Positions 55,623-63,317 of a stretch of 64,000 nt of DNA are shown in pieces. The DNA is from Alphaproteobacteria bacterium (GTDB taxonomy: Bacteria; Pseudomonadota; Alphaproteobacteria; Micavibrionales; Micavibrionaceae), in NCBI GenBank assembly GCA_002690045.1, contig NZDE01000013.1, forward strand, positions 1-64,000. Reading direction: 5' to 3'. The position numbers and the translations under genes were made by a program. How positions within the stretch are numbered: position 1 is the first letter of the stretch; every line of letters starts with the position of its first letter. Below the pieces are notes generated by a model. That model made no database searches and was not told where the DNA came from. It was given only the letters and a program-made list of their open reading frames with translations.

Positions 55623-57611
55623 ATGAGCGTAAGTGAAAAGGCAAGAAATCAAGATCGTGACGATGAAGTAGGCTCAGCAGGGTCTATTGCCAGTGTCGTT
55701 AAGAAATTGAATAAAATCGGTAAAGAGCGTGGTTTTATAACTTACGATGAGCTGAACAAGGCACTGCCTGCCGAAGAATTTTCTTCAGAACAAATTGAAG
55801 ACGCTATGGCGAATCTGTCAGATGGCGGCGTACAAATCGTTGAAAGCGAAGATGACTTTGACGAAGACGCTACGGCATCGGATAAAAAAGGTTCCGGTGA
55901 CGATGACGATGAGAGTGATTACGAATCTGGCGGTAACATAGCCAGTGACGATACAGGCCGTACCGATGACCCTGTACGTATGTATTTGCGTGAAATGGGC
56001 ACAGTTGAGCTTCTTTCTCGTGAAGGTGAAATCGCGATTGCCAAGCGCATTGAAGCTGGTAAAGAAATGATGATTAGCGGGATTTGTGAAAGCCCGCTAG
56101 CGATTGAGTCGCTAATTGCATGGTATGAATCGCTACAGAATGAAGAAATTCTATTGCGTGAGATCGTTGATCTTGAGGCCATGTATAGTTCTGATGACCC
56201 AGAGGCTGATCCAGAAGCGCTTGATTCTGATGGCAATGATGATGAAGACGATCATGAAGAATCAGAAGACGGAGAAGACGAAGACGGTGAAGAGAACGAA
56301 GACGGCGAAGACGGTGACGATGATGGTGATGACGATCTCGGCGGCGTATCCCTCGCAGCGATGGAAGAAGAGCTTCGTCCAGTTGTCTTCGACATCTTCT
56401 CGCGTATTCAGAAGACCTATAAGAAAATTTTGAAAGTGCAAAAAGAGCGTTTGGAAGCCTTCCATAAAGGTGATGAGCCGAGCGACGCAACTAACAAAAA
56501 ATATAAAGCGCTAAATGAAGAAATGGTTGAGTTGATGAATGAAGTCAGCTTGAACCCTGCGCGTATTGAGCAGTTGATTGAAAAACTTTATAAAATGAAC
56601 CGTGATTTGGTGTCTTTAGAAGGCCAGATTATGCGTTTTGCAACGGATTGTGGCGTTGGCCGTGAAGACTTTTTGAAGCATCACTATGGTAACGAACTTG
56701 ACCCGAAATGGGTTGAGATGGTGTCTGGCCTTAAAGGTAAGGGCTGGGAGCGTTTTGTTGAACGTTATGGTGAGCGCGTTGGTGAAATGCGTGAACAAAT
56801 TATGTGCATTGGTGATGAAGCGGGGCTGCCGCTTAAGGAATTCCGCCGTATTGTTTCGACAGTACAAAAGGGGGAAAAAGAGGCGGGGCGTGCCAAGAAG
56901 GAAATGGTTGAAGCCAACCTACGTCTTGTGATCTCGATTGCGAAGAAATACACAAACCGTGGCCTACAATTCCTTGATTTGATCCAAGAAGGTAATATTG
57001 GTTTGATGAAGGCGGTTGATAAGTTTGAATACCGCCGTGGTTATAAATTCTCGACCTATGCAACATGGTGGATTCGTCAGGCGATCACACGTTCGATTGC
57101 TGACCAAGCACGTACAATTCGTATTCCTGTGCACATGATTGAAACCATCAACAAGCTTGTGCGAACAAGCCGTCAGATGATGCACGAAATTGGCCGTGAG
57201 CCAACACCAGAAGAATTGGCAGAACGTCTACATATGCCGCTTGATAAAGTGCGCAAAGTTCTGAAAATTGCGAAAGAGCCTGTATCGCTTGAAACACCAA
57301 TTGGTGATGAAGAAGATTCAAGTCTTGGTGATTTCATTGAAGATAAAAATGCGATTCTGCCGGTTGAGAGCGCAATTCACTCAAACCTGCGTGAAACAAC
57401 GACGCGCGTTCTCGCAACACTGACACCACGTGAAGAGCGCGTTCTTCGTATGCGTTTTGGTATTGGTATGAATACTGACCACACATTGGAAGAGGTTGGT
57501 CAGCAGTTCAACGTAACGCGTGAACGTATTCGTCAGATTGAAGCTAAGGCGCTACGTAAGTTGAAGCACCCAAGCCGCAGTAGAAAATTGCGCAGCTTCC
57601 TAGATACATAA
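55623..57611 (+). CDS. rpoD: RNA polymerase primary sigma factor (sigma-70)
   Basis: The 662-residue housekeeping sigma factor. Region 1.1 is at ~20-85 ([19 protein letters not shown]), region 1.2 at ~115-150 ([21 protein letters not shown]), and a non-conserved region contains a run of Asp/Glu at about 188-241. Region 2 has [27 protein letters not shown] and [15 protein letters not shown]. Region 3 follows, and region 4.2 has the helix-turn-helix [19 protein letters not shown] near the C-terminus. It ends in a bidirectional terminator. A palindromic promoter-like element lies upstream. Confidence 0.97.
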   Translation: MSVSEKARNQDRDDEVGSAGSIASVVKKLNKIGKERGFITYDELNKALPAEEFSSEQIEDAMANLSDGGVQIVESEDDFDEDATASDKKGSGDDDDESDYESGGNIASDDTGRTDDPVRMYLREMGTVELLSREGEIAIAKRIEAGKEMMISGICESPLAIESLIAWYESLQNEEILLREIVDLEAMYSSDDPEADPEALDSDGNDDEDDHEESEDGEDEDGEENEDGEDGDDDGDDDLGGVSLAAMEEELRPVVFDIFSRIQKTYKKILKVQKERLEAFHKGDEPSDATNKKYKALNEEMVELMNEVSLNPARIEQLIEKLYKMNRDLVSLEGQIMRFATDCGVGREDFLKHHYGNELDPKWVEMVSGLKGKGWERFVERYGERVGEMREQIMCIGDEAGLPLKEFRRIVSTVQKGEKEAGRAKKEMVEANLRLVISIAKKYTNRGLQFLDLIQEGNIGLMKAVDKFEYRRGYKFSTYATWWIRQAITRSIADQARTIRIPVHMIETINKLVRTSRQMMHEIGREPTPEELAERLHMPLDKVRKVLKIAKEPVSLETPIGDEEDSSLGDFIEDKNAILPVESAIHSNLRETTTRVLATLTPREERVLRMRFGIGMNTDHTLEEVGQQFNVTRERIRQIEAKALRKLKHPSRSRKLRSFLDT

Positions 57612-57615
57612 ATAT

Positions 57616-57640
57616 AAAGGCCCTTAAGAGGGCCTTTTTT
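57616..57640. terminator. Bidirectional terminator between rpoD and the ankyrin gene
   Basis: AAAGGCCC (57616-57623) pairs with GGGCCTTT (57630-57637), with a 6-nt loop and a T-run in the plus direction. The A-run on the other side serves the convergent minus gene ending at 57642. Confidence 0.9.
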
Positions 57641-57641
57641 A

Positions 57642-58253
57642 TTATGTGGTGTATTTGAACACTTGCTTTCGCTGTGTTGCTAATGCTTTTTGTTGATCGT
57701 ATCTCTCAAGGATTTTTTGTAGATTATCGGCTTTTTTGTGTTCGACCCAATCTCTTGGTGACATGTTCTGGTTATCAATAGGGATGATGAGGTCGGGGTC
57801 AGCGCCTTGGCCTAATAAATATTCAAAAGCTTCGTCACTGCCTTGAAATCCATTCGCCCAGATTACTTTCGTTAAAGGCAATGTGCCTGCATTATTGGGT
57901 GTGTTTACATCTGCCTTGTATTTAACCAGCAATTTCATCATATCAAGATGCGCGCCCCACTCAGTACTGTCATTTAAAGCAGGGCCGCTAAAATGTGTTG
58001 TTAAATTCGGATTTGCACCGGCGATTAATAGCTCTTCTGCTTTTTTTAGGTCGTTTGCTTTTACGGCGATATCGAGTTGACGGGGCAGCTTTAAAAAATG
58101 GATGCCATCTGAATCTATGGCTACTTTAATGGGTGCTTTGTTTATGCCTGTGCCTTGAAAATCGGTAATGGCATTATATGCGGTGCCAGCGGCTACTGTC
58201 ATTGCCACGGCGGCGGCTGTAAAGACTTTTTGTAATTTAGTAAATTTGGGCAT
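57642..58253 (-). CDS. Exported ankyrin-repeat protein
   Basis: A 203-residue protein. The ATG at 58253 with GAGGA before it is chosen over a TTG eight codons upstream. An N-terminal hydrophobic segment (about residues 8-26, VFTAAAVAMTVAAGTAYNA) acts as signal or anchor. Three ankyrin-like units follow: DIAVKANDLKKAEELLIAGANPNL, HLDMMKLLVKYKADVNTPNN, and a longer one with EAFEYLLGQGADPDLI. Ankyrin repeats mediate protein binding; no partner is evident. The last ~40 residues are basic and helical. Confidence 0.75.
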   Translation of the reverse strand: MPKFTKLQKVFTAAAVAMTVAAGTAYNAITDFQGTGINKAPIKVAIDSDGIHFLKLPRQLDIAVKANDLKKAEELLIAGANPNLTTHFSGPALNDSTEWGAHLDMMKLLVKYKADVNTPNNAGTLPLTKVIWANGFQGSDEAFEYLLGQGADPDLIIPIDNQNMSPRDWVEHKKADNLQKILERYDQQKALATQRKQVFKYTT

Positions 58254-58337
58254 GGTGTTATCCTCTGTTCTGGACAAAAGGATAGCATTGAGTGTGTGTT
58301 ATGTCAATGTAATAATGTTTTTCACAGAACTATTGTC

Positions 58338-58365
58338 TTGACATAATGTTTCTCTTCTGTATGAT
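58338..58365 (+). promoter_or_regulatory. Sigma-70 promoter TTGACA-N16-TATGAT
   Basis: A perfect -35 (58338-58343), a 16-nt spacer and TATGAT (58360-58365) lie 32 nt before the ATG of the 51-residue gene. Confidence 0.8.
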
Positions 58366-58396
58366 TACGCAAGCGATTGAACAAAGGGAGCGAATA

Positions 58397-58552
58397 ATGA
58401 GTGAGTTATTTAATAAATGGGCTGATGGTTTTGCGGATATGTTGCTAAACGAGCTGGAGATTATGTACCAAGGTGATGCAGAGAAAACGCTAGATGTTGC
58501 ACATGGCCTTCAGAAAATAAATGAGTTTTGTGTGCGTTACTTGCCGCTTTAA
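58397..58552 (+). CDS. Small acidic protein of unknown function (51 aa)
   Basis: I do not recognise this protein. ATG at 58397 follows a GGGAG site; the gene has a near-consensus promoter and its own terminator, so it is a complete small transcription unit. The product is probably one or two amphipathic helices (LFNKWADGFADMLLNELE, then AEKTLDVAHGLQKINEFC) with no signal peptide or membrane segment. It may bind another protein (inference). Confidence 0.7.
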   Translation: MSELFNKWADGFADMLLNELEIMYQGDAEKTLDVAHGLQKINEFCVRYLPL

Positions 58553-58574
58553 ATCATTTTTGAAGTTTAAAAAT

Positions 58575-58602
58575 AAAGCCGGATGTTGATCCGGCTTTTT
58601 TA
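58575..58602. terminator. Bidirectional terminator between the 51-aa gene and the patatin gene
   Basis: AAAGCCGGAT (58575-58584) pairs with ATCCGGCTTT (58589-58598), with a GTTG loop and a T-run. It lies 8 nt from the convergent patatin stop. Confidence 0.93.
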
Positions 58603-58609
58603 TTTGTCT

Positions 58610-60121
58610 TTATTGTGGGTTCCAACCTAGCCAGTTGCGCAGGCGTCCGCCCCAAGGTGTGTTGTTTTGATCTTGGTGGTGTGGCTTTCCATTATCATTA
58701 GCGGCATCGCAGCGTTTTTTGACTTCATCTAGATGCTCTTTATCAAGCTGACCTATATTGTATAGGTTTTCGCACAAATCAACAGCAAGGCTATGAAGGC
58801 GGGCCTTGACGCGTGGAATGTTCAAATAGTTCTGTGCGATTTTTTCGAGCTTTTCTGTGTTTTCGGGGGATGCGTCTAACGTGTCGCGGGATGGCATCAA
58901 GTTAAGTTTTTCAATCTCTTCTGATGTTAGGCGCGGGTTAAATATTGTAATGTTTTCTTCGCCGATAAGGTTGCCGAGGGCCTTGCGTGATAGGGAGTGT
59001 GTGTAATTCTCCATATCGGTTAAGATGCCACCAGTTAAAACGCGTCCGACAACGCCTAGTTTTTTGTGCTCTTGCATGATGAAGTCTTCATCAAATTTAC
59101 CAACGCCAAAATAGACAAGCTTTATTTCTGTATTGGCATCTTTATTGTTGTATAGGTCACAGACGGATGCAATAGGAGAATGGATTATCGCTTGGTCGGC
59201 ATAGACTTTATCCGTTAGTGTCTTATGTGGGACGAAAGCAAATGGGCTGCAAATGCTAGCCATGGTGCTGTCCCATAAAAATTCATTGCCTTCTGAAGTT
59301 TCGCCTTTGGCCGCTGGGTCGTTGGTGAGAAGGTCATTTTTGCGGTGATAGAAATGTTCAAATTGGCCGTCTTCTAAATTATATGATGCGATATATACTG
59401 ATTTTGGACTATCGCTTAAGCGGCGCTTGCCGAAATATTCTTTAAATTTCTCTTTTGGGCGCTCTGATGAATAATGATAGTCTCCGGCCCAATGTTTGAT
59501 AATGAAATCAACGGGCTTGCGCGCGGCGTTATAGAACATAGAGCTTAAATAGCCAGAAGGCTCAACTTGTTCAATATATATGCGCATGGTTTTAATCATT
59601 TCACGCATTTCTTCGGAGATGGATTGGTCTTTATTAAGGCGGCTACATATTTTGAGGGCACCTTTTTTAGATTTCTCGCTAATAATATCTTGTTTTGCGA
59701 ATTTCTTCAGGGCGTTAAAATCTTCGTTATAGCTTTCATCTAAGGCGCGTGTTAACTGGTTAGAAGTGCGGATAATTTCATTCAGGCCAAAACGGTGGCG
59801 CTTTAGTGGGTCTGCACCGCTAAACACAAAGCTGGCAACATTGGTAAATGTCATTTTAAGGGCGCGGCTAGGGATAGGTTCAAAGAAATACTGACCGTCT
59901 GCTTTATATCGATCAAGTGTACTTTCTGCGCTGTGGCCACAAAGCAAGCTTGTTACGCATATTGATCCAGTGGATACGCCTTCAAATGCTTGGAATAAAT
60001 CTTTACAGGGCATGTCGGTTAAGCGTTCAAGTTCGCTAAGCATAACCATTGGAACGCAGCCAAGCATTGCGCCACCAGGAATGTACAACATATAGACAGA
60101 TTTTTTGTTACTCTTGGTCAT
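58610..60121 (-). CDS. Patatin-like phospholipase
   Basis: A 503-residue Ser-Asp dyad lipase. ATG at 60121 is chosen because GGAGCAGG lies just upstream; ATG 60145 and GTG 60160 are alternatives. The oxyanion-hole motif is IPGGAMLGCVP (about residues 14-24). The nucleophile Ser50 is in GVSTGS, and the catalytic Asp309 is in ADQAIIHSP (DQA instead of the common DGG/DGA). Between them are ~260 residues, more than in compact bacterial patatins, mostly helical and charged. No signal peptide is seen, so it acts in the cytoplasm or is exported by a dedicated route, as ExoU is. Membrane phospholipids are the expected substrate. Confidence 0.85.
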   Translation of the reverse strand: MTKSNKKSVYMLYIPGGAMLGCVPMVMLSELERLTDMPCKDLFQAFEGVSTGSICVTSLLCGHSAESTLDRYKADGQYFFEPIPSRALKMTFTNVASFVFSGADPLKRHRFGLNEIIRTSNQLTRALDESYNEDFNALKKFAKQDIISEKSKKGALKICSRLNKDQSISEEMREMIKTMRIYIEQVEPSGYLSSMFYNAARKPVDFIIKHWAGDYHYSSERPKEKFKEYFGKRRLSDSPKSVYIASYNLEDGQFEHFYHRKNDLLTNDPAAKGETSEGNEFLWDSTMASICSPFAFVPHKTLTDKVYADQAIIHSPIASVCDLYNNKDANTEIKLVYFGVGKFDEDFIMQEHKKLGVVGRVLTGGILTDMENYTHSLSRKALGNLIGEENITIFNPRLTSEEIEKLNLMPSRDTLDASPENTEKLEKIAQNYLNIPRVKARLHSLAVDLCENLYNIGQLDKEHLDEVKKRCDAANDNGKPHHQDQNNTPWGGRLRNWLGWNPQ

Positions 60122-60311
60122 ATGACCTGCTCCCCATGTAAGCATTTTTTTTATGGTCACCTCTTATCGGGTGCCTGTTTTTTTCATATTAGGAAAAATA
60201 AATCTTTAAATCAAATTTTTTGTGTGCTGCGATGAAACAAAACCTTGCCCTTGTGTATAAAATAGGCTAAATCAATGTGGCTGAAGCCGTTTTTCAGGCT
60301 TTTTGCAACGT

Positions 60312-60389
60312 GGGCCTGTAGCTCAGCCCGGTTAGAGCGCTCCGCTCATAACGGATCGGTCGCAGGTTCGAATCCTGCCGGGCCCACCA
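60312..60389 (+). tRNA. tRNA with CAU anticodon, probably tRNA-Ile2 (lysidine-modified)
   Basis: A 78-nt tRNA with encoded CCA. The acceptor GGGCCTG pairs with CGGGCCC. The D arm is GCTC...GAGC, the anticodon loop CTCATAA, and the T arm GCAGG-TTCGAAT-CCTGC. CAU could be Met or Ile2. The GGGCCTG acceptor and overall sequence resemble alphaproteobacterial tRNA-Ile2(k2CAU) rather than elongator or initiator Met; TilS modification would make it read AUA. The base pair closing the anticodon stem (27-43) is a C-U mismatch. Confidence 0.93.
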
Positions 60390-60483
60390 CTTGCAAATAT
60401 ACTTATCATCACGGTTATTACTATATGAATAGCATTACGCTAAATGGCGTAGGCTGTGCAGTTTTCGGTAAAGGGAAAATATT

Positions 60484-61755
60484 ATGTGCGCGCAAACGTA
60501 TTGCGGTATTGATTTTGGAACATCCAATTCAACCTGTGCCATTTATCAGGCAGGCGGGGCGCGTCTTGTGCCGCTTGAAGGTGAAAAATTTGATATGCCG
60601 AGCGCGGTTTTCTATGAAGATGGCGGTGATGTTCTGTTCGGTCGCGAGGGGATTTCTGCCTATATTGATGGCGAAGACGGGCGTTTAATGCGTGGGCTTA
60701 AATCTATGCTCGGTACGGCGTTGATGAATGAACGCACGGTTATAAATGGGCGCGCAACTTATTTCAAAGACATATTGCGCGCATATTTGTCGCATATTAA
60801 AAAACGTGCGGAACAAGCGGCGGGAGAAAAGATCGAAAAAGTTGTGATGGGGCGCCCTGTGCATTTTCATGATGATGCGCCAGATGCAGACATGGAATCG
60901 GAAGACGTCTTGCGTGAGGTTGCGGGGTATATTGGGTTTAAAGATGTGGTTTTTCAATATGAGCCGATTGCCGCAGCGTTTTCGCATGAGCGCCTAATTC
61001 AAAATGAAAAACTGTCTTTAGTTGTTGATTTGGGCGGGGGTACATCGGACTTTACGGTTATTCGGCTTTCTCCATCACGTCAGGCGCAGGATGACCGTTT
61101 GAATGATATTTTGGCGACAAGTGGTGTGCGTATTGGCGGAACGAATTTTGATAAACGGCTGTCTATGCAAAGCTTTATGCCGTATTTAGGCTTTGGTTCA
61201 CAATATGGCACGACGTTTGACCAAAGTAAGCTGCTTGATATGCCAACTAGTGTGTACCAAGATTTATCAGACTGGCCACGTGTTCATTTTGCGCAGACGC
61301 AAAAGGCGCTTAATGAAACGCAGCAAATTCGAAGAACGAGTTTGGCGGCTGATAAATTGGATCGCCTTATCCATCTGCAGAAAAACAAATTGGGGCATGC
61401 TTATTTGCAGCAGGCGGAGCAAGCAAAGATTGCGCTTTCTGAGTGTGACGCGGTTGACATGAAGATGGCAGGGCTAGGATATAATTTCCATGTGCCCGTA
61501 AATGTGAATGAATTACACGCTGCAATCAATGACCAGATTGATAAAATTCGCATGACGATGCTGCAATGTTTATCTGATGCGGGTGTAACGGCGCATGATA
61601 TTGAGCTGGTTGTGTTGACGGGTGGGTCTAGTGAGCTTCCTGTTGTAAATGATATGGTGCGTAAGGCCTTTCCAGCGGCGGATTTATCCGTGAATGATAA
61701 ATTTTGCAGTGTAGGTTTGGGGTTAGCCTATACAGCGCCTCAAGTTTTTCGCTAA
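60484..61755 (+). CDS. Hsp70-family protein, YegD-like (ATPase domain only)
   Basis: The 423-residue protein has the actin-like ATPase fold of DnaK but lacks the ~200-residue C-terminal peptide-binding domain, as in YegD. Motifs: phosphate 1 GIDFGTSNSTCA at the N-terminus, connect 1 FQYEPIAAAFSHE (about 158), phosphate 2 LVVDLGGGTSDFTVI (about 179), and adenosine-binding LVVLTGGSSELPVV (about 378). An insert with RRTSLAADKLDRLIHLQKN lies in subdomain IIB. Function of YegD-type proteins is unknown. It follows the tRNA gene by 94 nt. Confidence 0.88.
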   Translation: MCAQTYCGIDFGTSNSTCAIYQAGGARLVPLEGEKFDMPSAVFYEDGGDVLFGREGISAYIDGEDGRLMRGLKSMLGTALMNERTVINGRATYFKDILRAYLSHIKKRAEQAAGEKIEKVVMGRPVHFHDDAPDADMESEDVLREVAGYIGFKDVVFQYEPIAAAFSHERLIQNEKLSLVVDLGGGTSDFTVIRLSPSRQAQDDRLNDILATSGVRIGGTNFDKRLSMQSFMPYLGFGSQYGTTFDQSKLLDMPTSVYQDLSDWPRVHFAQTQKALNETQQIRRTSLAADKLDRLIHLQKNKLGHAYLQQAEQAKIALSECDAVDMKMAGLGYNFHVPVNVNELHAAINDQIDKIRMTMLQCLSDAGVTAHDIELVVLTGGSSELPVVNDMVRKAFPAADLSVNDKFCSVGLGLAYTAPQVFR

Positions 61756-61772
61756 ATTTTGGTAAAAAAGCT

Positions 61773-61935
61773 TTGACTTTTGAGGGGTAATCCGTATATT
61801 GCGTCTATTCTCAAGAAAGAGAAGGCTGCATTTATGGTGCGCTTTCCGTTGATTTGAGGGCAGTTGGGCTTTTAAATCAAACCGTATTGTCGGTGTATAT
61901 TGGGACAAAAATAAATAAGAAAAGGAAACTTTACT
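61773..61935 (+). promoter_or_regulatory. rpsD promoter and structured 5' leader
   Basis: TTGACT (61773-61778), a 16-nt spacer and TATATT (61795-61800) form a good promoter. The ~130-nt leader can pair TTGATTT (61849-61855) with AAATCAA (61874-61880) and form a small ACCG/CGGT hairpin (61881-61894). The gene then starts behind AAAAGGAAAC. S4 represses its own operon in other bacteria; whether this leader serves that role is inference. Confidence 0.6.
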
Positions 61936-62553
61936 ATGAGTGGTAAGCGTATAAGCGCAAAATATAAAATTGACCGCCGCCTAGGTTGTAACCTATGGGG
62001 TCGCGTTAAATCTCCTTACAATCTTCGCCAAACTGCACCAGGTATGCACGGCCAGCGCCGCGGCAAATTGTCAGATTACGGTTTGCAGTTAATGGCAAAA
62101 CAGAAGCTTAAAGGTTACTACGGTAACATTGGCGAGAAACAATTCCGCCGTTATTATAAAGAAGCTTCTCGTCTACGTGGTGACGCAGGTCAAAACCTTG
62201 TTGGTTTGCTAGAGCGTCGTTTGGATGCTGTTATTTACCGTGCGAAATTCGTACCGACTGTGTTCGCAGCGCGTCAGTTCGTGAACCACGGTCACATTTT
62301 GGTGAACGGTAACCGCGTAAACATTCCTTCTTACCAAGTTAAAGAAGGCGACGTTATTGAAGTGCGTGAATCTTCACGCCAGATCCCAATGGTTATTGAA
62401 GCGCAACAATCACAAGAACGTGAATACTGCGAATATATCGAAGTTGATGAAAAAGCGTTCAAAGCTACATTTCTTCGCACACCATCTTTGGAAGATGTTC
62501 CATATGCAAGCCTTATGGAGCCAAACCTTATCGTCGAATTTTATTCGCGTTAA
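61936..62553 (+). CDS. rpsD: 30S ribosomal protein S4
   Basis: The 205-residue primary 16S-binding protein has normal length. It starts [20 protein letters not shown], and includes RPGMHGQRR-type and [19 protein letters not shown] blocks. The S4 RNA-binding motif is [20 protein letters not shown] and [20 protein letters not shown]. It is monocistronic, with promoter and bidirectional terminator, as is common for rpsD in alphaproteobacteria. Confidence 0.98.
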   Translation: MSGKRISAKYKIDRRLGCNLWGRVKSPYNLRQTAPGMHGQRRGKLSDYGLQLMAKQKLKGYYGNIGEKQFRRYYKEASRLRGDAGQNLVGLLERRLDAVIYRAKFVPTVFAARQFVNHGHILVNGNRVNIPSYQVKEGDVIEVRESSRQIPMVIEAQQSQEREYCEYIEVDEKAFKATFLRTPSLEDVPYASLMEPNLIVEFYSR

Positions 62554-62572
62554 GCGTAAACAGAATATACAG

Positions 62573-62602
62573 AAAAGGGCCGATATATCGGCCCTTTTTT
62601 TT
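62573..62602. terminator. Bidirectional terminator after rpsD
   Basis: AAAAGGGCCGAT (62573-62584) is followed by AT and ATCGGCCCTTTT (62587-62598), then more T. It also serves the convergent gene ending at 62624. Confidence 0.93.
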
Positions 62603-62623
62603 GTGTTGTTATTTTCTCTAACT

Positions 62624-63061
62624 TTAATCTTCTAGCTTTAAGCTATCTGCGCCTTGTGATGTGCCTGTGTTGTCTAAAACAACATCCATGCAGACATTGA
62701 ATTCAGTAAGGTCGAGTGATTTGCGTGCGTCGCGTGGCAGCATGATTTTGTGGTCAATGCAGTAATTGATTAATGCAGCGCTGACAAAGTCTGCGGTTAA
62801 GTTGAAGAATTTGTGTTCAAAAGTTTCTTCATCAAAAAACGTAACGATTATGGCGCGGTCTTGCCCGTCGACATTAAAGTTTTTATTTACACCGGTTTGC
62901 TTGCCCTTCATGCTGTGTAGTTCGTATTCAGCATTGCCTGCATATTTCGCGCGGATCATCTTTCCTTTAGGGAAGGGGATGCTTTCGGTCTTGCCGAATT
63001 TTAAAAGCGCTTCGGTTGTTTCTTTGTGTGAAAAAACTAATCGTCTTAGTTCTGCGGGCAT
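62624..63061 (-). CDS. Protein of unknown function (145 aa)
   Basis: I do not recognise this protein. The ATG at 63061 with AGGAC about 9 nt upstream is chosen over longer in-frame starts up to 63223, which add low-quality sequence. It is soluble, with alternating strands and helices: MPAELRRLVFSHKETTEALLK, PFPKGKMIRAKYAGNAEYEL, AIIVTFFDEETFEHKFF, and SAALINYCIDHKIMLPRDARK. No signal peptide or membrane segment is seen. The small beta-rich core with basic residues is loosely PilZ-like in feel, but no RxxxR or DxSxxG motif is seen, so I do not assign it. Confidence 0.7.
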   Translation of the reverse strand: MPAELRRLVFSHKETTEALLKFGKTESIPFPKGKMIRAKYAGNAEYELHSMKGKQTGVNKNFNVDGQDRAIIVTFFDEETFEHKFFNLTADFVSAALINYCIDHKIMLPRDARKSLDLTEFNVCMDVVLDNTGTSQGADSLKLED

Positions 63062-63317
63062 AATGAGTAGTCCTGATATGTTTAGATTTATTATTTTTAT
63101 AGTCCATTCTATTACAAAAATGCGCGTCTTGAAAGGGGGCATAATATTTTGTGTGAAACATATAAAATTTCTCGTTTCATAAGGTATTGTTAATATTTTG
63201 CGGGCATATTTATTTCTAAGCATATTGAATTGTGTTATGATTTGTTTCTTGCACAGAATGTGCTGTCAAACTTAAGTGATAATAATCTATCCAAATTTAT
63301 TCCGTGAGAGGTCGCAA

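Noticed and set aside
56185-56345. Frameshift or assembly error in rpoD at the acidic run
   Set aside because: The frame is continuous and flanking sigma regions are intact; acidic insertions occur here in related RpoD proteins.
60390-60483. Phage or island attachment site at the tRNA 3' end
   Set aside because: No integrase, no repeat of the tRNA 3' end and no foreign gene block follows; housekeeping-type genes continue.
62624-63061. PilZ domain for the 145-residue unknown protein
   Set aside because: The diagnostic RxxxR and (D/N)xSxxG motifs are not visible.
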